Positions 9,118 to 16,765 of a stretch of 64,000 nt of DNA are shown in pieces. Each line of letters starts with the position of its first letter. Position 1 is the first letter of the stretch. Under the pieces are notes generated by a model. It had not been told where the DNA came from. It did not search any database and saw only the letters and a list, made by a program, of their open reading frames with translations. A program made the translations under genes and the position numbers. The stretch spans positions 62,001-126,000 of the forward strand of contig NZ_CAKE01000001.1 in NCBI RefSeq assembly GCF_000296835.1, written 5' to 3'. This DNA comes from Lactobacillus hominis DSM 23910 = CRBIP 24.179 (GTDB taxonomy: Bacteria > Bacillota > Bacilli > Lactobacillales > Lactobacillaceae).

Positions 9118-10389
9118 TTGAATAATGATAAAACTCAACCGGAAGAAGTAAAATGTTCTTTTTGCGGTAAATCACAATCTCAAGTAAAGAAGATTGTTGC
9201 TGGAAATGGCGTATATATTTGCAATGAATGTATCGACTTATCAAAGAAAATAGTTGATGATGAGATGAAGGCAGATTCTTTAAAGGAAACTAAGGAGTTG
9301 CCTAAGCCAATGGAAATCAAAAAGCAACTTGATGAATATGTAATCGGCCAAGATCGTGCCAAAAAGGTTTTGTCAGTTGCTGTTTATAACCACTATAAAC
9401 GTATCAATCAAATGGATATGGATGATGGTGGCACTGAATTACAAAAGTCTAATATTGCATTAATTGGACCAACTGGTTCAGGAAAAACTTATTTAGCTCA
9501 AACGTTGGCAAGAATCTTAAATGTACCATTTGCAATTGCAGATGCGACTACATTAACTGAAGCAGGATATGTCGGTGAAGACGTTGAAAACATTTTGCTT
9601 AAGCTTCTTCAAAATGCGGACTATGATTTAGAGCGTGCACAGCGAGGAATTATCTATATTGATGAAATTGATAAAATTTCTAAAAAAGCAGAAAATGTAT
9701 CAATTACTCGTGATGTTTCTGGTGAAGGTGTTCAGCAATCTTTACTTAAGATTCTTGAAGGAACAATTGCTTCTGTTCCACCTCAAGGCGGTCGTAAGCA
9801 TCCGCAACAACAAATGATTAGAATGGATACTACTAATATCTTATTTATTGTTGGTGGTGCTTTTGATGGTATTCAAAATATTGTTAAGAATCGTTTAGGT
9901 AAGAAGACGATTGGTTTTGGTGCTGAAAATGAGCTAAATCAAGTAAATTCTGATGAATGGCAAAAGTACTTAACAACTGGTGACTTAGTAAAATTTGGTT
10001 TAATTCCAGAATTTATTGGTCGTATTCCAATTATTACTACGTTAGATAAATTAAGCGCTCAAGATTTAATTAGAATTTTGACTGAGCCTAAAAATGCACT
10101 TACTAAGCAATATAAGAAGCTTTTATCTTTAGATAATGTTGATTTAACTTTCACTGATGGAGCTTTAAAAGCAATTGCTGATTTAGCTATTAGTCGTCAC
10201 ATGGGTGCGCGTGGTTTGCGTTCTATTATTGAAAATTCTTTGATGGATATTATGTATCGCACACCTAGTGAAGACGATATTGAAGGCGTTCAAATTACTA
10301 AGGATGTCATCACTAAGCATGCTCAACCAAAAGTTACTTATAAAAGCGATGACAAAAAAGAAGATAAAGAAGTAAGGGCTGCCAAATAA
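9118..10389 (+). CDS. clpX: ATP-dependent Clp protease ATP-binding subunit ClpX
   Basis: ClpX is the AAA+ unfoldase that feeds substrates to ClpP. The 423 residues carry an N-terminal zinc finger (CSFCGKSQ ~13 and CNEC ~37), Walker A GPTGSGKT (~116), pore loop GYVGEDVEN, Walker [10 protein letters not shown] and the sensor region [10 protein letters not shown]. The start is a TTG ([10 protein letters not shown]) at suitable spacing from a GAGGGAGG site; the nearby ATG is out of frame. The stop overlaps the engB ATG (TAATG), so the two form an operon. The acidic/basic tail after [14 protein letters not shown] is ordinary for the genus. Confidence 0.96.
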   Translation: MNNDKTQPEEVKCSFCGKSQSQVKKIVAGNGVYICNECIDLSKKIVDDEMKADSLKETKELPKPMEIKKQLDEYVIGQDRAKKVLSVAVYNHYKRINQMDMDDGGTELQKSNIALIGPTGSGKTYLAQTLARILNVPFAIADATTLTEAGYVGEDVENILLKLLQNADYDLERAQRGIIYIDEIDKISKKAENVSITRDVSGEGVQQSLLKILEGTIASVPPQGGRKHPQQQMIRMDTTNILFIVGGAFDGIQNIVKNRLGKKTIGFGAENELNQVNSDEWQKYLTTGDLVKFGLIPEFIGRIPIITTLDKLSAQDLIRILTEPKNALTKQYKKLLSLDNVDLTFTDGALKAIADLAISRHMGARGLRSIIENSLMDIMYRTPSEDDIEGVQITKDVITKHAQPKVTYKSDDKKEDKEVRAAK

Positions 10390-10973
10390 TGAAAGTTAAT
10401 TCAAGTGAATTTGTAATCAGTGCAGTTTCTAATAAACAATATCCTAAAGATGATTTACCAGAGTTTGCTCTAGCAGGTAGATCAAATGTAGGAAAGTCTA
10501 GTTTAATTAACACGATCACTAATCGCAGAAAACTGGCTAGAACTTCTCAGCAACCAGGTAAAACTCAAACCCTTAATTTTTACAAAATAAACGACGCTCT
10601 GTACTTAGTTGATGTACCTGGGTATGGTTATGCTAAAGTGTCAAAAAAACAGCGTGAGCAGTTTGGAGAGATGATTCAGGACTATTTAGAAACCAGAGCT
10701 GATTTAAAGGGACTGATTTTGCTGGTAGACGCTCGTCATGATCCAACTAAAGATGACATCAATATGTTTAATTACATGACTTATCTTGATTTACCAATTT
10801 TAGTTGTTGCAACTAAAATGGACAAATTAAAGAAGATGCAAGCCAGTCAGATTAAGCAGAAAATTAGTAAGAATATTGATTTAAATAAAGAAAACGTAAC
10901 CTTTTTGCCTTTTTCTAGCGTGACTAAATTAAATGTTGACGAATTATGGAATTGGGTAGAAAAGAATATGTAA
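10389..10973 (+). CDS. engB: Ribosome biogenesis GTPase YsxC/EngB
   Basis: EngB (YihA/YsxC) is an essential GTPase for 50S assembly. The 194-residue protein has G1 GRSNVGKSS (~30), switch region QQPGKTQT, G3 DVPGYGYAKV, G4 TKMDKL and a short C-terminal G5. Length is typical. Its ATG overlaps the clpX stop, the normal clpX-engB pairing. A terminator begins a few bases after the stop. Confidence 0.95.
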   Translation: MKVNSSEFVISAVSNKQYPKDDLPEFALAGRSNVGKSSLINTITNRRKLARTSQQPGKTQTLNFYKINDALYLVDVPGYGYAKVSKKQREQFGEMIQDYLETRADLKGLILLVDARHDPTKDDINMFNYMTYLDLPILVVATKMDKLKKMQASQIKQKISKNIDLNKENVTFLPFSSVTKLNVDELWNWVEKNM

Positions 10974-10978
10974 AACGC

Positions 10979-11017
10979 CAGGCAGGTAAGACCAAAAGTC
11001 TTGCCTGCTTTTTTTCT
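10979..11017 (+). terminator. engB terminator
   Basis: GGCAGGTAAGAC and GTCTTGCCTGC form a stem (one G-U pair) with a CAAAA loop, then TTTTTTT. The permease remnant starts directly after it. Confidence 0.88.
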
Positions 11018-11019
11018 TA

Positions 11020-11403
11020 ATTGCTGTTGTTTCATTTGGTGGATCTGCTGCAAGTGCTTTTTATCAAATCTTAACTGATATGGGCAATGTAGCTGCGACT
11101 GCACCTTATATTTTCTTAATTGGTGCCTTCCCATTTTTCTTAAAAAAAGATTACCCAAGAAAATTCAGAGTTTTCACTAACTATAAGTGGACTTTGGCAT
11201 TAGTAATCTTTATAGAAATTATTGTATGCACGGGAATTATCTTTACGATTTTAGAGCCAATTCTTGAACATGACTACTCAACTGCCTTTTGGACAGCATT
11301 TGGACCAATCTTCTTTGGATTAGTTGCATATATCTTTTATCGGGTATCAAGCAAGAAAAATTTATCGGGTAAGAAAGTAAATGACGACATTATATCTGAT
11401 TAG
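11020..11403 (+). pseudogene. Amino-acid permease (APC family), C-terminal remnant
   Basis: The open frame has no start codon at its left end. It begins inside a membrane segment right after the engB terminator (IAVVSFGGSAASAFYQILTD) and ends normally. About 128 residues with three or four transmembrane helices remain, resembling the C-terminus of glutamate/GABA-antiporter or YjeM-type APC transporters, which are normally ~450-500 residues. An internal ATG at 11080 could initiate a 107-residue fragment, but this would not be a working transporter. A deletion that joined the engB terminator to the 3' end of a permease explains it best. Confidence 0.75.
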
Positions 11404-11426
11404 GCACAAATAAAGATATTAAAAAA

Positions 11427-11476
11427 TAAAATGTTCTTAATACATTTTTTTGAAGTGGGATTAAGAACATTTTTTG
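11427..11476 (+). terminator. Terminator after permease remnant
   Basis: ATGTTCTTAAT (11431-11441) pairs with ATTAAGAACAT (11460-11470) and is followed by T6. Confidence 0.85.
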
Positions 11477-11531
11477 TTTTTTCAATTGAAGCTAAAACTA
11501 GTATAATTATAAAAAGAAATCAGGTGAATCA

Positions 11532-12050
11532 ATGACACAAGTTTGGCCGATATTTTTAGGAATATTAATTATTGTAATTTTGACCTTAATTTTTAAAGAA
11601 AAAGACCATTTTTTCTTTGTAAAAGCATTAGTACTTTTTGCAGGGATGTTGCTTTTTTCAACGGTAAACTTTTTAATATTTTTCTTCATCAGTTTTCTTT
11701 TTATTCGAACTGATCATATTTTAAAATTAGGTAATCTTTTTGTCTTACTGGGGATTTTAGTAATTATTTCAGGTATTTTATTATATATAGGATTACGTCT
11801 TTTTAATAAAATATTCCCATTATCAGTTACTACGTTGACTTTAATTGAATATTACATCCAATGGACATTAATTTATGTGACAGTTTATCAAGCTATTTTT
11901 TCTAATGTAAAGAAAATAACTAGTGTCGCACATTACATAAGAGTAGGAAATTTTCTTGATCCTAACTTATTCGTGGTAATTATTTTGCCCTCGTTTATCT
12001 CAGCTTGGATTGCAGTTGTTTTATTTAAGCGGTATCGCAGGGCAATATAG
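11532..12050 (+). CDS. Membrane protein of unknown function
   Basis: The 172-residue protein is almost wholly hydrophobic, with about five transmembrane helices (IFLGILIIVILTLIF, then ALVLFAGMLLF and others) and a basic C-terminal end FKRYRRAI. No catalytic or transport motif is visible and I do not recognise the family. A CAGGTGA site precedes the ATG. The next gene starts 13 bases downstream in the same direction, so the two membrane proteins probably form an operon. Confidence 0.7.
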   Translation: MTQVWPIFLGILIIVILTLIFKEKDHFFFVKALVLFAGMLLFSTVNFLIFFFISFLFIRTDHILKLGNLFVLLGILVIISGILLYIGLRLFNKIFPLSVTTLTLIEYYIQWTLIYVTVYQAIFSNVKKITSVAHYIRVGNFLDPNLFVVIILPSFISAWIAVVLFKRYRRAI

Positions 12051-12063
12051 GTAGGAGCTTTAT

Positions 12064-12804
12064 ATGCATTTAAGTAAACTTTTTTCTTGGATCTTAAGAA
12101 TGATCCTGATTATTTGTATTTTTATTACAATGGGCACGACTTTATCAAGTGCGGTTACTTTGAAGGTTAATGCCCCGAATCTAGTAAAACATGTGATAAA
12201 TAAAACGGTGCAAGAATCAAATAATAGCAATGTTCAAAATGGCTTAGCTTTAGTGCAAGCTTTAGGGGTTGAAGATGCTTTATTAGAAAAACTGCCAAAA
12301 AACATAAAATTGCAAACTAGCATGTATCATTTTTATCAATTTACTGATTCTTATCAAAAAGAAGGTAAATTAACTGCAGAAAATTTAAAATTACCAAATA
12401 AGAATGATCAACAAAAAACAGTCAACGATTTGGTTTTAAAATTTGCCAACAGCAAGCTTGATGAAAACAAAAATGAAATCGCCCAAGGAATTTCATATTA
12501 TAAAATCTTTTTCTATGGAGTTTTAGTTTTATACTTGTTAGCTATTTTGTTTGTTTTATTAAATAAACGAATTGCGTTTATTCCGCTTTTACTGGCTAGT
12601 ATCGGTAGTTACGCAACCATAGGATACTTGGCTAGTCAATTAAATACTTCACTGCAAACCACGATTTATTCAGGAATACGAATAAGTCTAGATAGTGGAT
12701 TTTCGATGAGTATCATTTTATCAATTATTATTAGTGTGATTTGGTTTGCAACCGCTGGTTTAGGAAAAGATCATATGTTAAAGAAAGGAAAACACGCTGC
12801 TTAA
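12064..12804 (+). CDS. Membrane protein of unknown function
   Basis: The 246-residue protein has an N-terminal transmembrane or signal helix (~8-30), an extracytoplasmic region of about 120 residues rich in Lys/Asn/Gln, then four hydrophobic helices (from ~145) and a basic tail. The topology looks like a sensor or assembly protein, but no known domain is evident. A TAGGAG site fits the ATG. It is co-directional with, and 13 bases after, another membrane protein. The start of an 18-base repeat shared with the phosphatase gene lies at its stop codon. Confidence 0.7.
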   Translation: MHLSKLFSWILRMILIICIFITMGTTLSSAVTLKVNAPNLVKHVINKTVQESNNSNVQNGLALVQALGVEDALLEKLPKNIKLQTSMYHFYQFTDSYQKEGKLTAENLKLPNKNDQQKTVNDLVLKFANSKLDENKNEIAQGISYYKIFFYGVLVLYLLAILFVLLNKRIAFIPLLLASIGSYATIGYLASQLNTSLQTTIYSGIRISLDSGFSMSIILSIIISVIWFATAGLGKDHMLKKGKHAA

Positions 12805-12820
12805 TGAAGAAGATACTATT
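12803..12820 (+). repeat. 18-bp copy of the start of the tyrosine phosphatase gene
   Basis: AATGAAGAAGATACTATT is identical to 13163-13180, where it encodes the MKKILF start of the phosphatase. Here the same reading gives MKKILFVF and then a stop. Confidence 0.85.
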
Positions 12821-12837
12821 TGTGTTTTAGGTATAAT

Positions 12838-13059
12838 TGCAGTTTTATTATTCTTATAGAAAGTGATGCGTTAGATGGAAAAAATCTCAGAGCAAGAGTA
12901 AAAGCAAATAAAAAATGGGATAATAAAAATAAAGATCGTAAGCAATATTTAAATCAAAGATCAGTCGCTAAGAATTTTATTTTGAAAAAAGCTACCAAAG
13001 AAGATTTGAAAAGTATTGAACAGTATATTACAGACAGAAAGAATCAATTAGGGCTTTAA
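12838..13059 (+). pseudogene. Small basic protein, start codon lost
   Basis: An open frame of about 70 codons encodes a Lys/Asn/Arg-rich protein (ARVKANKKWDNKNKDRKQYL, then SVAKNFILKKATKEDLKSIEQYI). It resembles a small conserved hypothetical protein of Lactobacillales mobile elements. No ATG or GTG in this frame precedes the conserved part; the only initiation codon is a TTG at 12820, inside the duplicated phosphatase segment and without a ribosome-binding site. I read it as a gene whose 5' end was replaced. A working gene using a rare start cannot be excluded. Confidence 0.45.
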
Positions 13060-13162
13060 AAGGGACAAAAATTTGATAAATAGTGAAATTTATTGAAAGA
13101 TAGTGAAAGATTTAAAAGTCCCCAAATCCATTGATACCAAAGAAAAGGATTGATATTTAAGA

Positions 13163-13180
13163 AATGAAGAAGATACTATT
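13163..13180 (+). repeat. Second copy of the 18-bp repeat (start of phosphatase gene)
   Basis: Identical to 12803-12820 and 360 bases downstream; this copy contains the real phosphatase start codon. Confidence 0.85.
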
Positions 13181-13661
13181 CGTATGTCACGGAAATATTT
13201 GTAGATCGCCAATGGCGCAATTTATTATGCAAGACATGGTTAACAAAAAAGGACTTGGAGATAAATATTTTATTGATTCCGCTGCTACGACTCGGGATGA
13301 GATCAGTGCTAATGGCATGAGCCATCCGATGGATTTGCGGGCGAAAAAGATATTGACTGATCATAATATTCCTTATAAAAATCATTTTGCAAGACAACTT
13401 ATTCGCGATGACTATGATAAATTTGATTATTTGGTAGGGATGGATGAAGAAAATTTCTTTGATATGAATCGTATCACTCACGGCGATCGTAAGCACAAAG
13501 AAAAGAAATTGTTAACCTTTGCAAACTCTATGGCTGATGTCGATGATCCTTGGTATAGTGGTGATTTTGAAACGGCTTATCAAGATATTTATCGTGGATG
13601 TAGCGCAATGTTAGATGATTTAGAAAATCTTCGTCTAATAAAAGTTAAAAAATTGCATTAA
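13164..13661 (+). CDS. Low-molecular-weight protein-tyrosine phosphatase
   Basis: These enzymes dephosphorylate phosphotyrosine through a cysteine phospho-enzyme. The 165-residue protein opens with the P-loop CHGNICRSP (C8-x5-R14) and carries the general-acid motif DPWYSGDF near residue 129. Both are intact, so it should be active. In Firmicutes such enzymes often act on tyrosine kinases that control capsule or exopolysaccharide synthesis, but no such genes are adjacent here. A clear terminator follows. Confidence 0.92.
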   Translation: MKKILFVCHGNICRSPMAQFIMQDMVNKKGLGDKYFIDSAATTRDEISANGMSHPMDLRAKKILTDHNIPYKNHFARQLIRDDYDKFDYLVGMDEENFFDMNRITHGDRKHKEKKLLTFANSMADVDDPWYSGDFETAYQDIYRGCSAMLDDLENLRLIKVKKLH

Positions 13662-13669
13662 GAAGTTTG

Positions 13670-13704
13670 ATCACAGTAAGCAAGATTGCTTATTGTGATT
13701 TTTT
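13670..13704 (+). terminator. Phosphatase gene terminator
   Basis: ATCACAGTAAGCAA and TTGCTTATTGTGAT form a long stem followed by T6. Confidence 0.9.
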
Positions 13705-13766
13705 CTTGTGAGTAAAAAGAAGGGCTAGCTGATATAATTAAAATATCTATATGAAGGTGAGAAAAA

Positions 13767-14762
13767 ATGTCTAATAAAAAGCTATTACTTTTATCAACTG
13801 GTGGAACGATTGCTTCGGTAGTTTCTGAAGAAGGCTTAGTTCCAAAAGAATCTGGCGAAACTTTAATTAAACGCCTTGAAAAATTACCCTATGATATTGA
13901 TATAAAGGATATTCTCCAGCTTGATTCATCTAACATTCAGCCAGAAGAATGGCGTACAATTGCTGAAAATATTTATGATGCACGCAATGACTATGACGGA
14001 ATTGTCTTGTCTCATGGAACAGACACCATGGCTTATACAGCTTCAATGTTGACTTTTATGCTGCAAAAAATAAATATTCCTGTTGTATTAACAGGAAGTC
14101 AGGTGCCAATTAACGTTGTTTTAAGTGATGCACCTGACAATTTACGTTTAGCTTTTGCAGCTTCAGCAACTTGTAAACCTGGTATTTATTTAGCTTTTGA
14201 TAGAAAAGTAATGCTTGGCTGTCGAAGTGTTAAGGTACGTACAATCAACTTTAATGCCTTTGAAAGCGTGAATTATCCGGTGGTTGCCCAAGTTACGTCA
14301 GATGGTCTTGTATTCAATGAAGAAGCCAAGATACCATCCCATGACGGAAAAACCGTTTTAAATACTGAAATTGATCCCCATGTGGCAGTCATTAAGCTAT
14401 TTCCGGGCTTTGATCCTAACTTGCTTTACGCAATGGTGAATAATGGCTGTCAAGGAATCGTCATTGAAGGATATGGCTTAGGAGGAATGAACTTCATTCG
14501 TCGAAATATTGTGGCTGTTATCGGCGATTTAATTAAAAAAGGTATTCCTGTGATTGCTACAAGTCAGTGTTTGTACGAAAGAAGTGATTTGACGCGCTAT
14601 GAAGTTGGGCGCTTGGCCCTTTTAGAAGGAGCAATTTCTGCTTGCGATATGACGACTGAAAGTGCTGTTACAAAATTAATGTGGGCACTGGGGCAAAGTA
14701 TGGATGTTAAAGAAATTGCCCAATTTTTTGAAACGAATATTGCGGGTGAAGTTACCTTATAA
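13767..14762 (+). CDS. ansA: L-asparaginase
   Basis: The enzyme hydrolyses L-asparagine to aspartate and ammonia. The 331 residues contain the two family signatures: STGGTIAS at residues 9-16 with the catalytic Thr, and LSHGTDTMAYTASML near 82 with the second catalytic Thr and Asp. There is no signal peptide, which suggests the cytoplasmic type I enzyme. The GAAGGTGAG site fits the ATG. It is a single gene with no clear terminator before the TetR gene. Confidence 0.92.
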   Translation: MSNKKLLLLSTGGTIASVVSEEGLVPKESGETLIKRLEKLPYDIDIKDILQLDSSNIQPEEWRTIAENIYDARNDYDGIVLSHGTDTMAYTASMLTFMLQKINIPVVLTGSQVPINVVLSDAPDNLRLAFAASATCKPGIYLAFDRKVMLGCRSVKVRTINFNAFESVNYPVVAQVTSDGLVFNEEAKIPSHDGKTVLNTEIDPHVAVIKLFPGFDPNLLYAMVNNGCQGIVIEGYGLGGMNFIRRNIVAVIGDLIKKGIPVIATSQCLYERSDLTRYEVGRLALLEGAISACDMTTESAVTKLMWALGQSMDVKEIAQFFETNIAGEVTL

Positions 14763-14854
14763 TTCAATTAGTTTTAAATATCGTATAGCAATATTTCGCT
14801 TTTGTGCTAATTCCCTTTATTGAAAAAGATTACACCCGATAATTTAAAGAAGCA

Positions 14855-14883
14855 TTGACCTTATATATAAAACCGTATATTAT
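14855..14883 (+). promoter_or_regulatory. Promoter of TetR-family gene
   Basis: TTGACC (14855-14860), a 17-base spacer and TATTAT (14878-14883). The AT-rich imperfect dyad around 14872-14896 could be the autoregulatory operator, but it is weak. Confidence 0.6.
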
Positions 14884-14925
14884 AAATGTATAGGTATGAA
14901 TATCCTCAATAAAAGGTGAATGCTT

Positions 14926-15519
14926 ATGGGAAAACGTGAAGAAAATGCAAAGGCTACTAGAAAGGCAATTATGCATGCGACGATTGAATTAATTGCTGAA
15001 AAAGGTTATGAAAATGTAGTCGTTGAAGATATTACAAAAAGAGCTGGAATAGCTAAAGGCACTTTTTATAATTATTACAGGCAAAAAGATGATGTAATCA
15101 CGGAATTTTCCAATAGCTATTTCTCTAAGATAGAAGATCAAGCTTTAAACGTCGAAAGTTTTGATTCTCCTATTGAAGAATTAAGTTATTATTTAGAAAG
15201 TTCTATGCAGGTGGTTTTTGAATCTGGAATTTCTAGAACTCGAAAATGGATTAATTATATTAGTTTGCCTAGCTCAATCCCGAAAAAGTTTACTTTAGAT
15301 CTAGTTACAGTAACTAAGATTTTGCGGATTTTTGTTGAAAAAGGGTACTTAAAAGAGGATACCCCAGTAGAAAAAATTGCCGATCAAATTTTGACATATT
15401 ATTATGGTGCTATCTTTACTTGGGCAATTAACGAGAAAGAAGATCCACTTAAAAAAATCAAAAGATTTGATCAAAAAGTATTACCGCATATTTTAGCTCA
15501 ATATCTTATTAAGCAATAG
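14926..15519 (+). CDS. TetR/AcrR family transcriptional regulator
   Basis: The 197-residue protein has a typical N-terminal TetR helix-turn-helix (residues ~8-55, with GYENVVVEDITKRAGIAKGT and FYNYYRQKDDVI) and a helical ligand-binding C-terminus. Two ATGs occur; the second, at 14926, has the right distance from AAAGGTGA, whereas the one at 14920 is almost on top of it. The next gene, an NAD(P)-binding protein in the same direction, is a plausible target but is separated by a terminator. The ligand is unknown. Confidence 0.88.
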   Translation: MGKREENAKATRKAIMHATIELIAEKGYENVVVEDITKRAGIAKGTFYNYYRQKDDVITEFSNSYFSKIEDQALNVESFDSPIEELSYYLESSMQVVFESGISRTRKWINYISLPSSIPKKFTLDLVTVTKILRIFVEKGYLKEDTPVEKIADQILTYYYGAIFTWAINEKEDPLKKIKRFDQKVLPHILAQYLIKQ

Positions 15520-15545
15520 ACAGATGCAGATCTGCCTATTTTTTG
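15515..15545 (+). terminator. Terminator after TetR gene
   Basis: ATAGACAGAT and ATCTGCCTAT pair with one mismatch around GCAG, then T6. Confidence 0.7.
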
Positions 15546-15640
15546 TTGCTGAAGGCATATTATTATAATCTAGCTGGCCAATGGCTTAGAATAAGGATAA
15601 AAGAACACATGGGTAGTGGGCTTTTGGAAAGGAAATTAAT

Positions 15641-16240
15641 ATGCTCAATGTACTAATTCTCGGAACCAATAGCCAAATTGGAAATGCAGTAAGAAATTAT
15701 TTATTAGACAATACTGATGACCATGTCACCTTGCTAGGCAATGGCTTATCTAAAAAAGAATACGATTCTCAAAGACAGACAATTATTGCTGGCAGTATCG
15801 ATGACAAGCGCCAAATAGATTTTGCGATGAGAGATCAAGATGTGGTAGTTGTCTGTTTATGTAAAGATGTAGATGTTAAGATCGAAAAAATTATTGCCGC
15901 TATGAAAAAGTCTGACTTGTCGCGGATTATTTTTGTTGGCTTCATGGGTCCTTATGAGCAAAAGCCTTCTGTTCAAGAAGCTGCTCGCAATGCTACTTAT
16001 AAAACGCTTCAGCCATTTGCTAATGCTCATAAAGAGTTAAAAGATTCAGATTTGGATTATACTATTATTAGGTCTAATTGGGTTACGCAAGGTCCAATTA
16101 ATTATGAAGTTAATATTGGCGGGATGCCTTTTATTGAACAAGATGTCTCGTTAGATCAAATTGCCAGCTTAATTAATCAGCTAGTTGAAAGACGACATTT
16201 ATATGAGCGTCAAACGATTGGAATTAATACCCCCTTATGA
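15641..16240 (+). CDS. NAD(P)-binding, NmrA/SDR-like protein
   Basis: The 199-residue protein starts with a Rossmann motif (LNVLILGTNSQIGNAVRNYLL), follows the NAD(P)H-binding family pattern and has IIFVGFMGPYE and LDYTIIRSNWVTQ, typical of atypical SDR proteins such as YwnB-like oxidoreductases. No classical YxxxK catalytic pair is clear, so it could be a sensor-type or quinone-reductase-like protein. It lies downstream of a TetR regulator, an arrangement common for redox- or stress-inducible enzymes. Confidence 0.75.
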   Translation: MLNVLILGTNSQIGNAVRNYLLDNTDDHVTLLGNGLSKKEYDSQRQTIIAGSIDDKRQIDFAMRDQDVVVVCLCKDVDVKIEKIIAAMKKSDLSRIIFVGFMGPYEQKPSVQEAARNATYKTLQPFANAHKELKDSDLDYTIIRSNWVTQGPINYEVNIGGMPFIEQDVSLDQIASLINQLVERRHLYERQTIGINTPL

Positions 16241-16286
16241 AATTAAAGATTATATCTGAAAAAAGTTATAATTTAAAAGCAGACTA

Positions 16287-16316
16287 TTTACAGTTAAGTG
16301 CTATTTGCGATATAAT
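16287..16316 (+). promoter_or_regulatory. Promoter of a short RNA / attenuated leader
   Basis: TTTACA (16287-16292), an 18-base spacer and consensus TATAAT (16311-16316). Confidence 0.6.
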
Positions 16317-16322
16317 CTGCAT

Positions 16323-16379
16323 TGGGAAGTGGATTTATATATCACTTAAGGGAGGCAATTCTTTCGGATTGCCTCTTTT
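16323..16379 (+). ncRNA. Candidate short RNA or attenuator (~57 nt)
   Basis: The promoter at 16287-16316 would start RNA near 16323. That RNA forms a small hairpin (AAGTG 16327-16331 with CACTT 16343-16347) and then a terminator hairpin (GAGGCAAT 16352-16359 with ATTGCCTC 16368-16375) followed by T4. The terminator lies before the start of the next ORF at 16398. The element is therefore either an independent small RNA or a transcriptional attenuator for that ORF. No riboswitch family was recognised. Confidence 0.45.
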
Positions 16380-16397
16380 GCTTGTTATAGAGGAATT

Positions 16398-16613
16398 ATG
16401 AAATATAGATCTAACGATAATAATCGTCCATTAACTCGTAAAGAAAAAATTCTATTAGAAAAAATTTCGAGTATATTTTGGATTTTAATATGTCTAATTT
16501 TAGTTCATTTTCTACAAGAAAATTCTAATAATCTTGTGTTATTTATCTTAAGTTTTGTAACTGCAATTTTGGGTGGTTGGCATTATGATCGCTATCAAAA
16601 ACTGAAAAAATAA
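16398..16613 (+). CDS. Small membrane protein, unknown function
   Basis: The 71-residue protein has a basic N-terminus (NRPLTRKEKILLEK), two transmembrane helices (~26-40 and ~47-60) and a basic end YDRYQKLKK. A GAGGAATT site precedes the ATG. Its transcription probably begins upstream of the candidate attenuator at 16323-16379. No family recognised. Confidence 0.6.
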   Translation: MKYRSNDNNRPLTRKEKILLEKISSIFWILICLILVHFLQENSNNLVLFILSFVTAILGGWHYDRYQKLKK

Positions 16614-16644
16614 GTAAAAAGTGTCTTAAAAAATTCAGAAATAG

Positions 16645-16700
16645 AAAAAATCCTACTAAATCTTGGTATTAGTAAACCTTGATTTAATAGGATTTTTCTT
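16645..16700. terminator. Bidirectional terminator between small membrane protein and adhesin
   Basis: AAAAATCCTA and TAGGATTTTT, with further pairing AAATC/GATTT, flank a loop; A- and T-tracts lie on both sides between convergent genes. Confidence 0.75.
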
Positions 16701-16765
16701 TTGAGCAAAAGCATAAAATTAACTAAAAATAGACTTTTTTCCCAAACACTTATTTTTTGCTCAAG

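Noticed and set aside
9635-9817. 60-codon ORF inside clpX
   Set aside because: Alternate-frame reading of the ClpX Walker B region.
11080-11403. Complete small membrane protein gene
   Set aside because: The frame and the permease similarity extend upstream of the ATG right up to the engB terminator, and no ribosome-binding site precedes the ATG.
14755-14925. Strong TetR operator palindrome
   Set aside because: Only an AT-rich imperfect dyad is visible; too weak to list as a separate feature.
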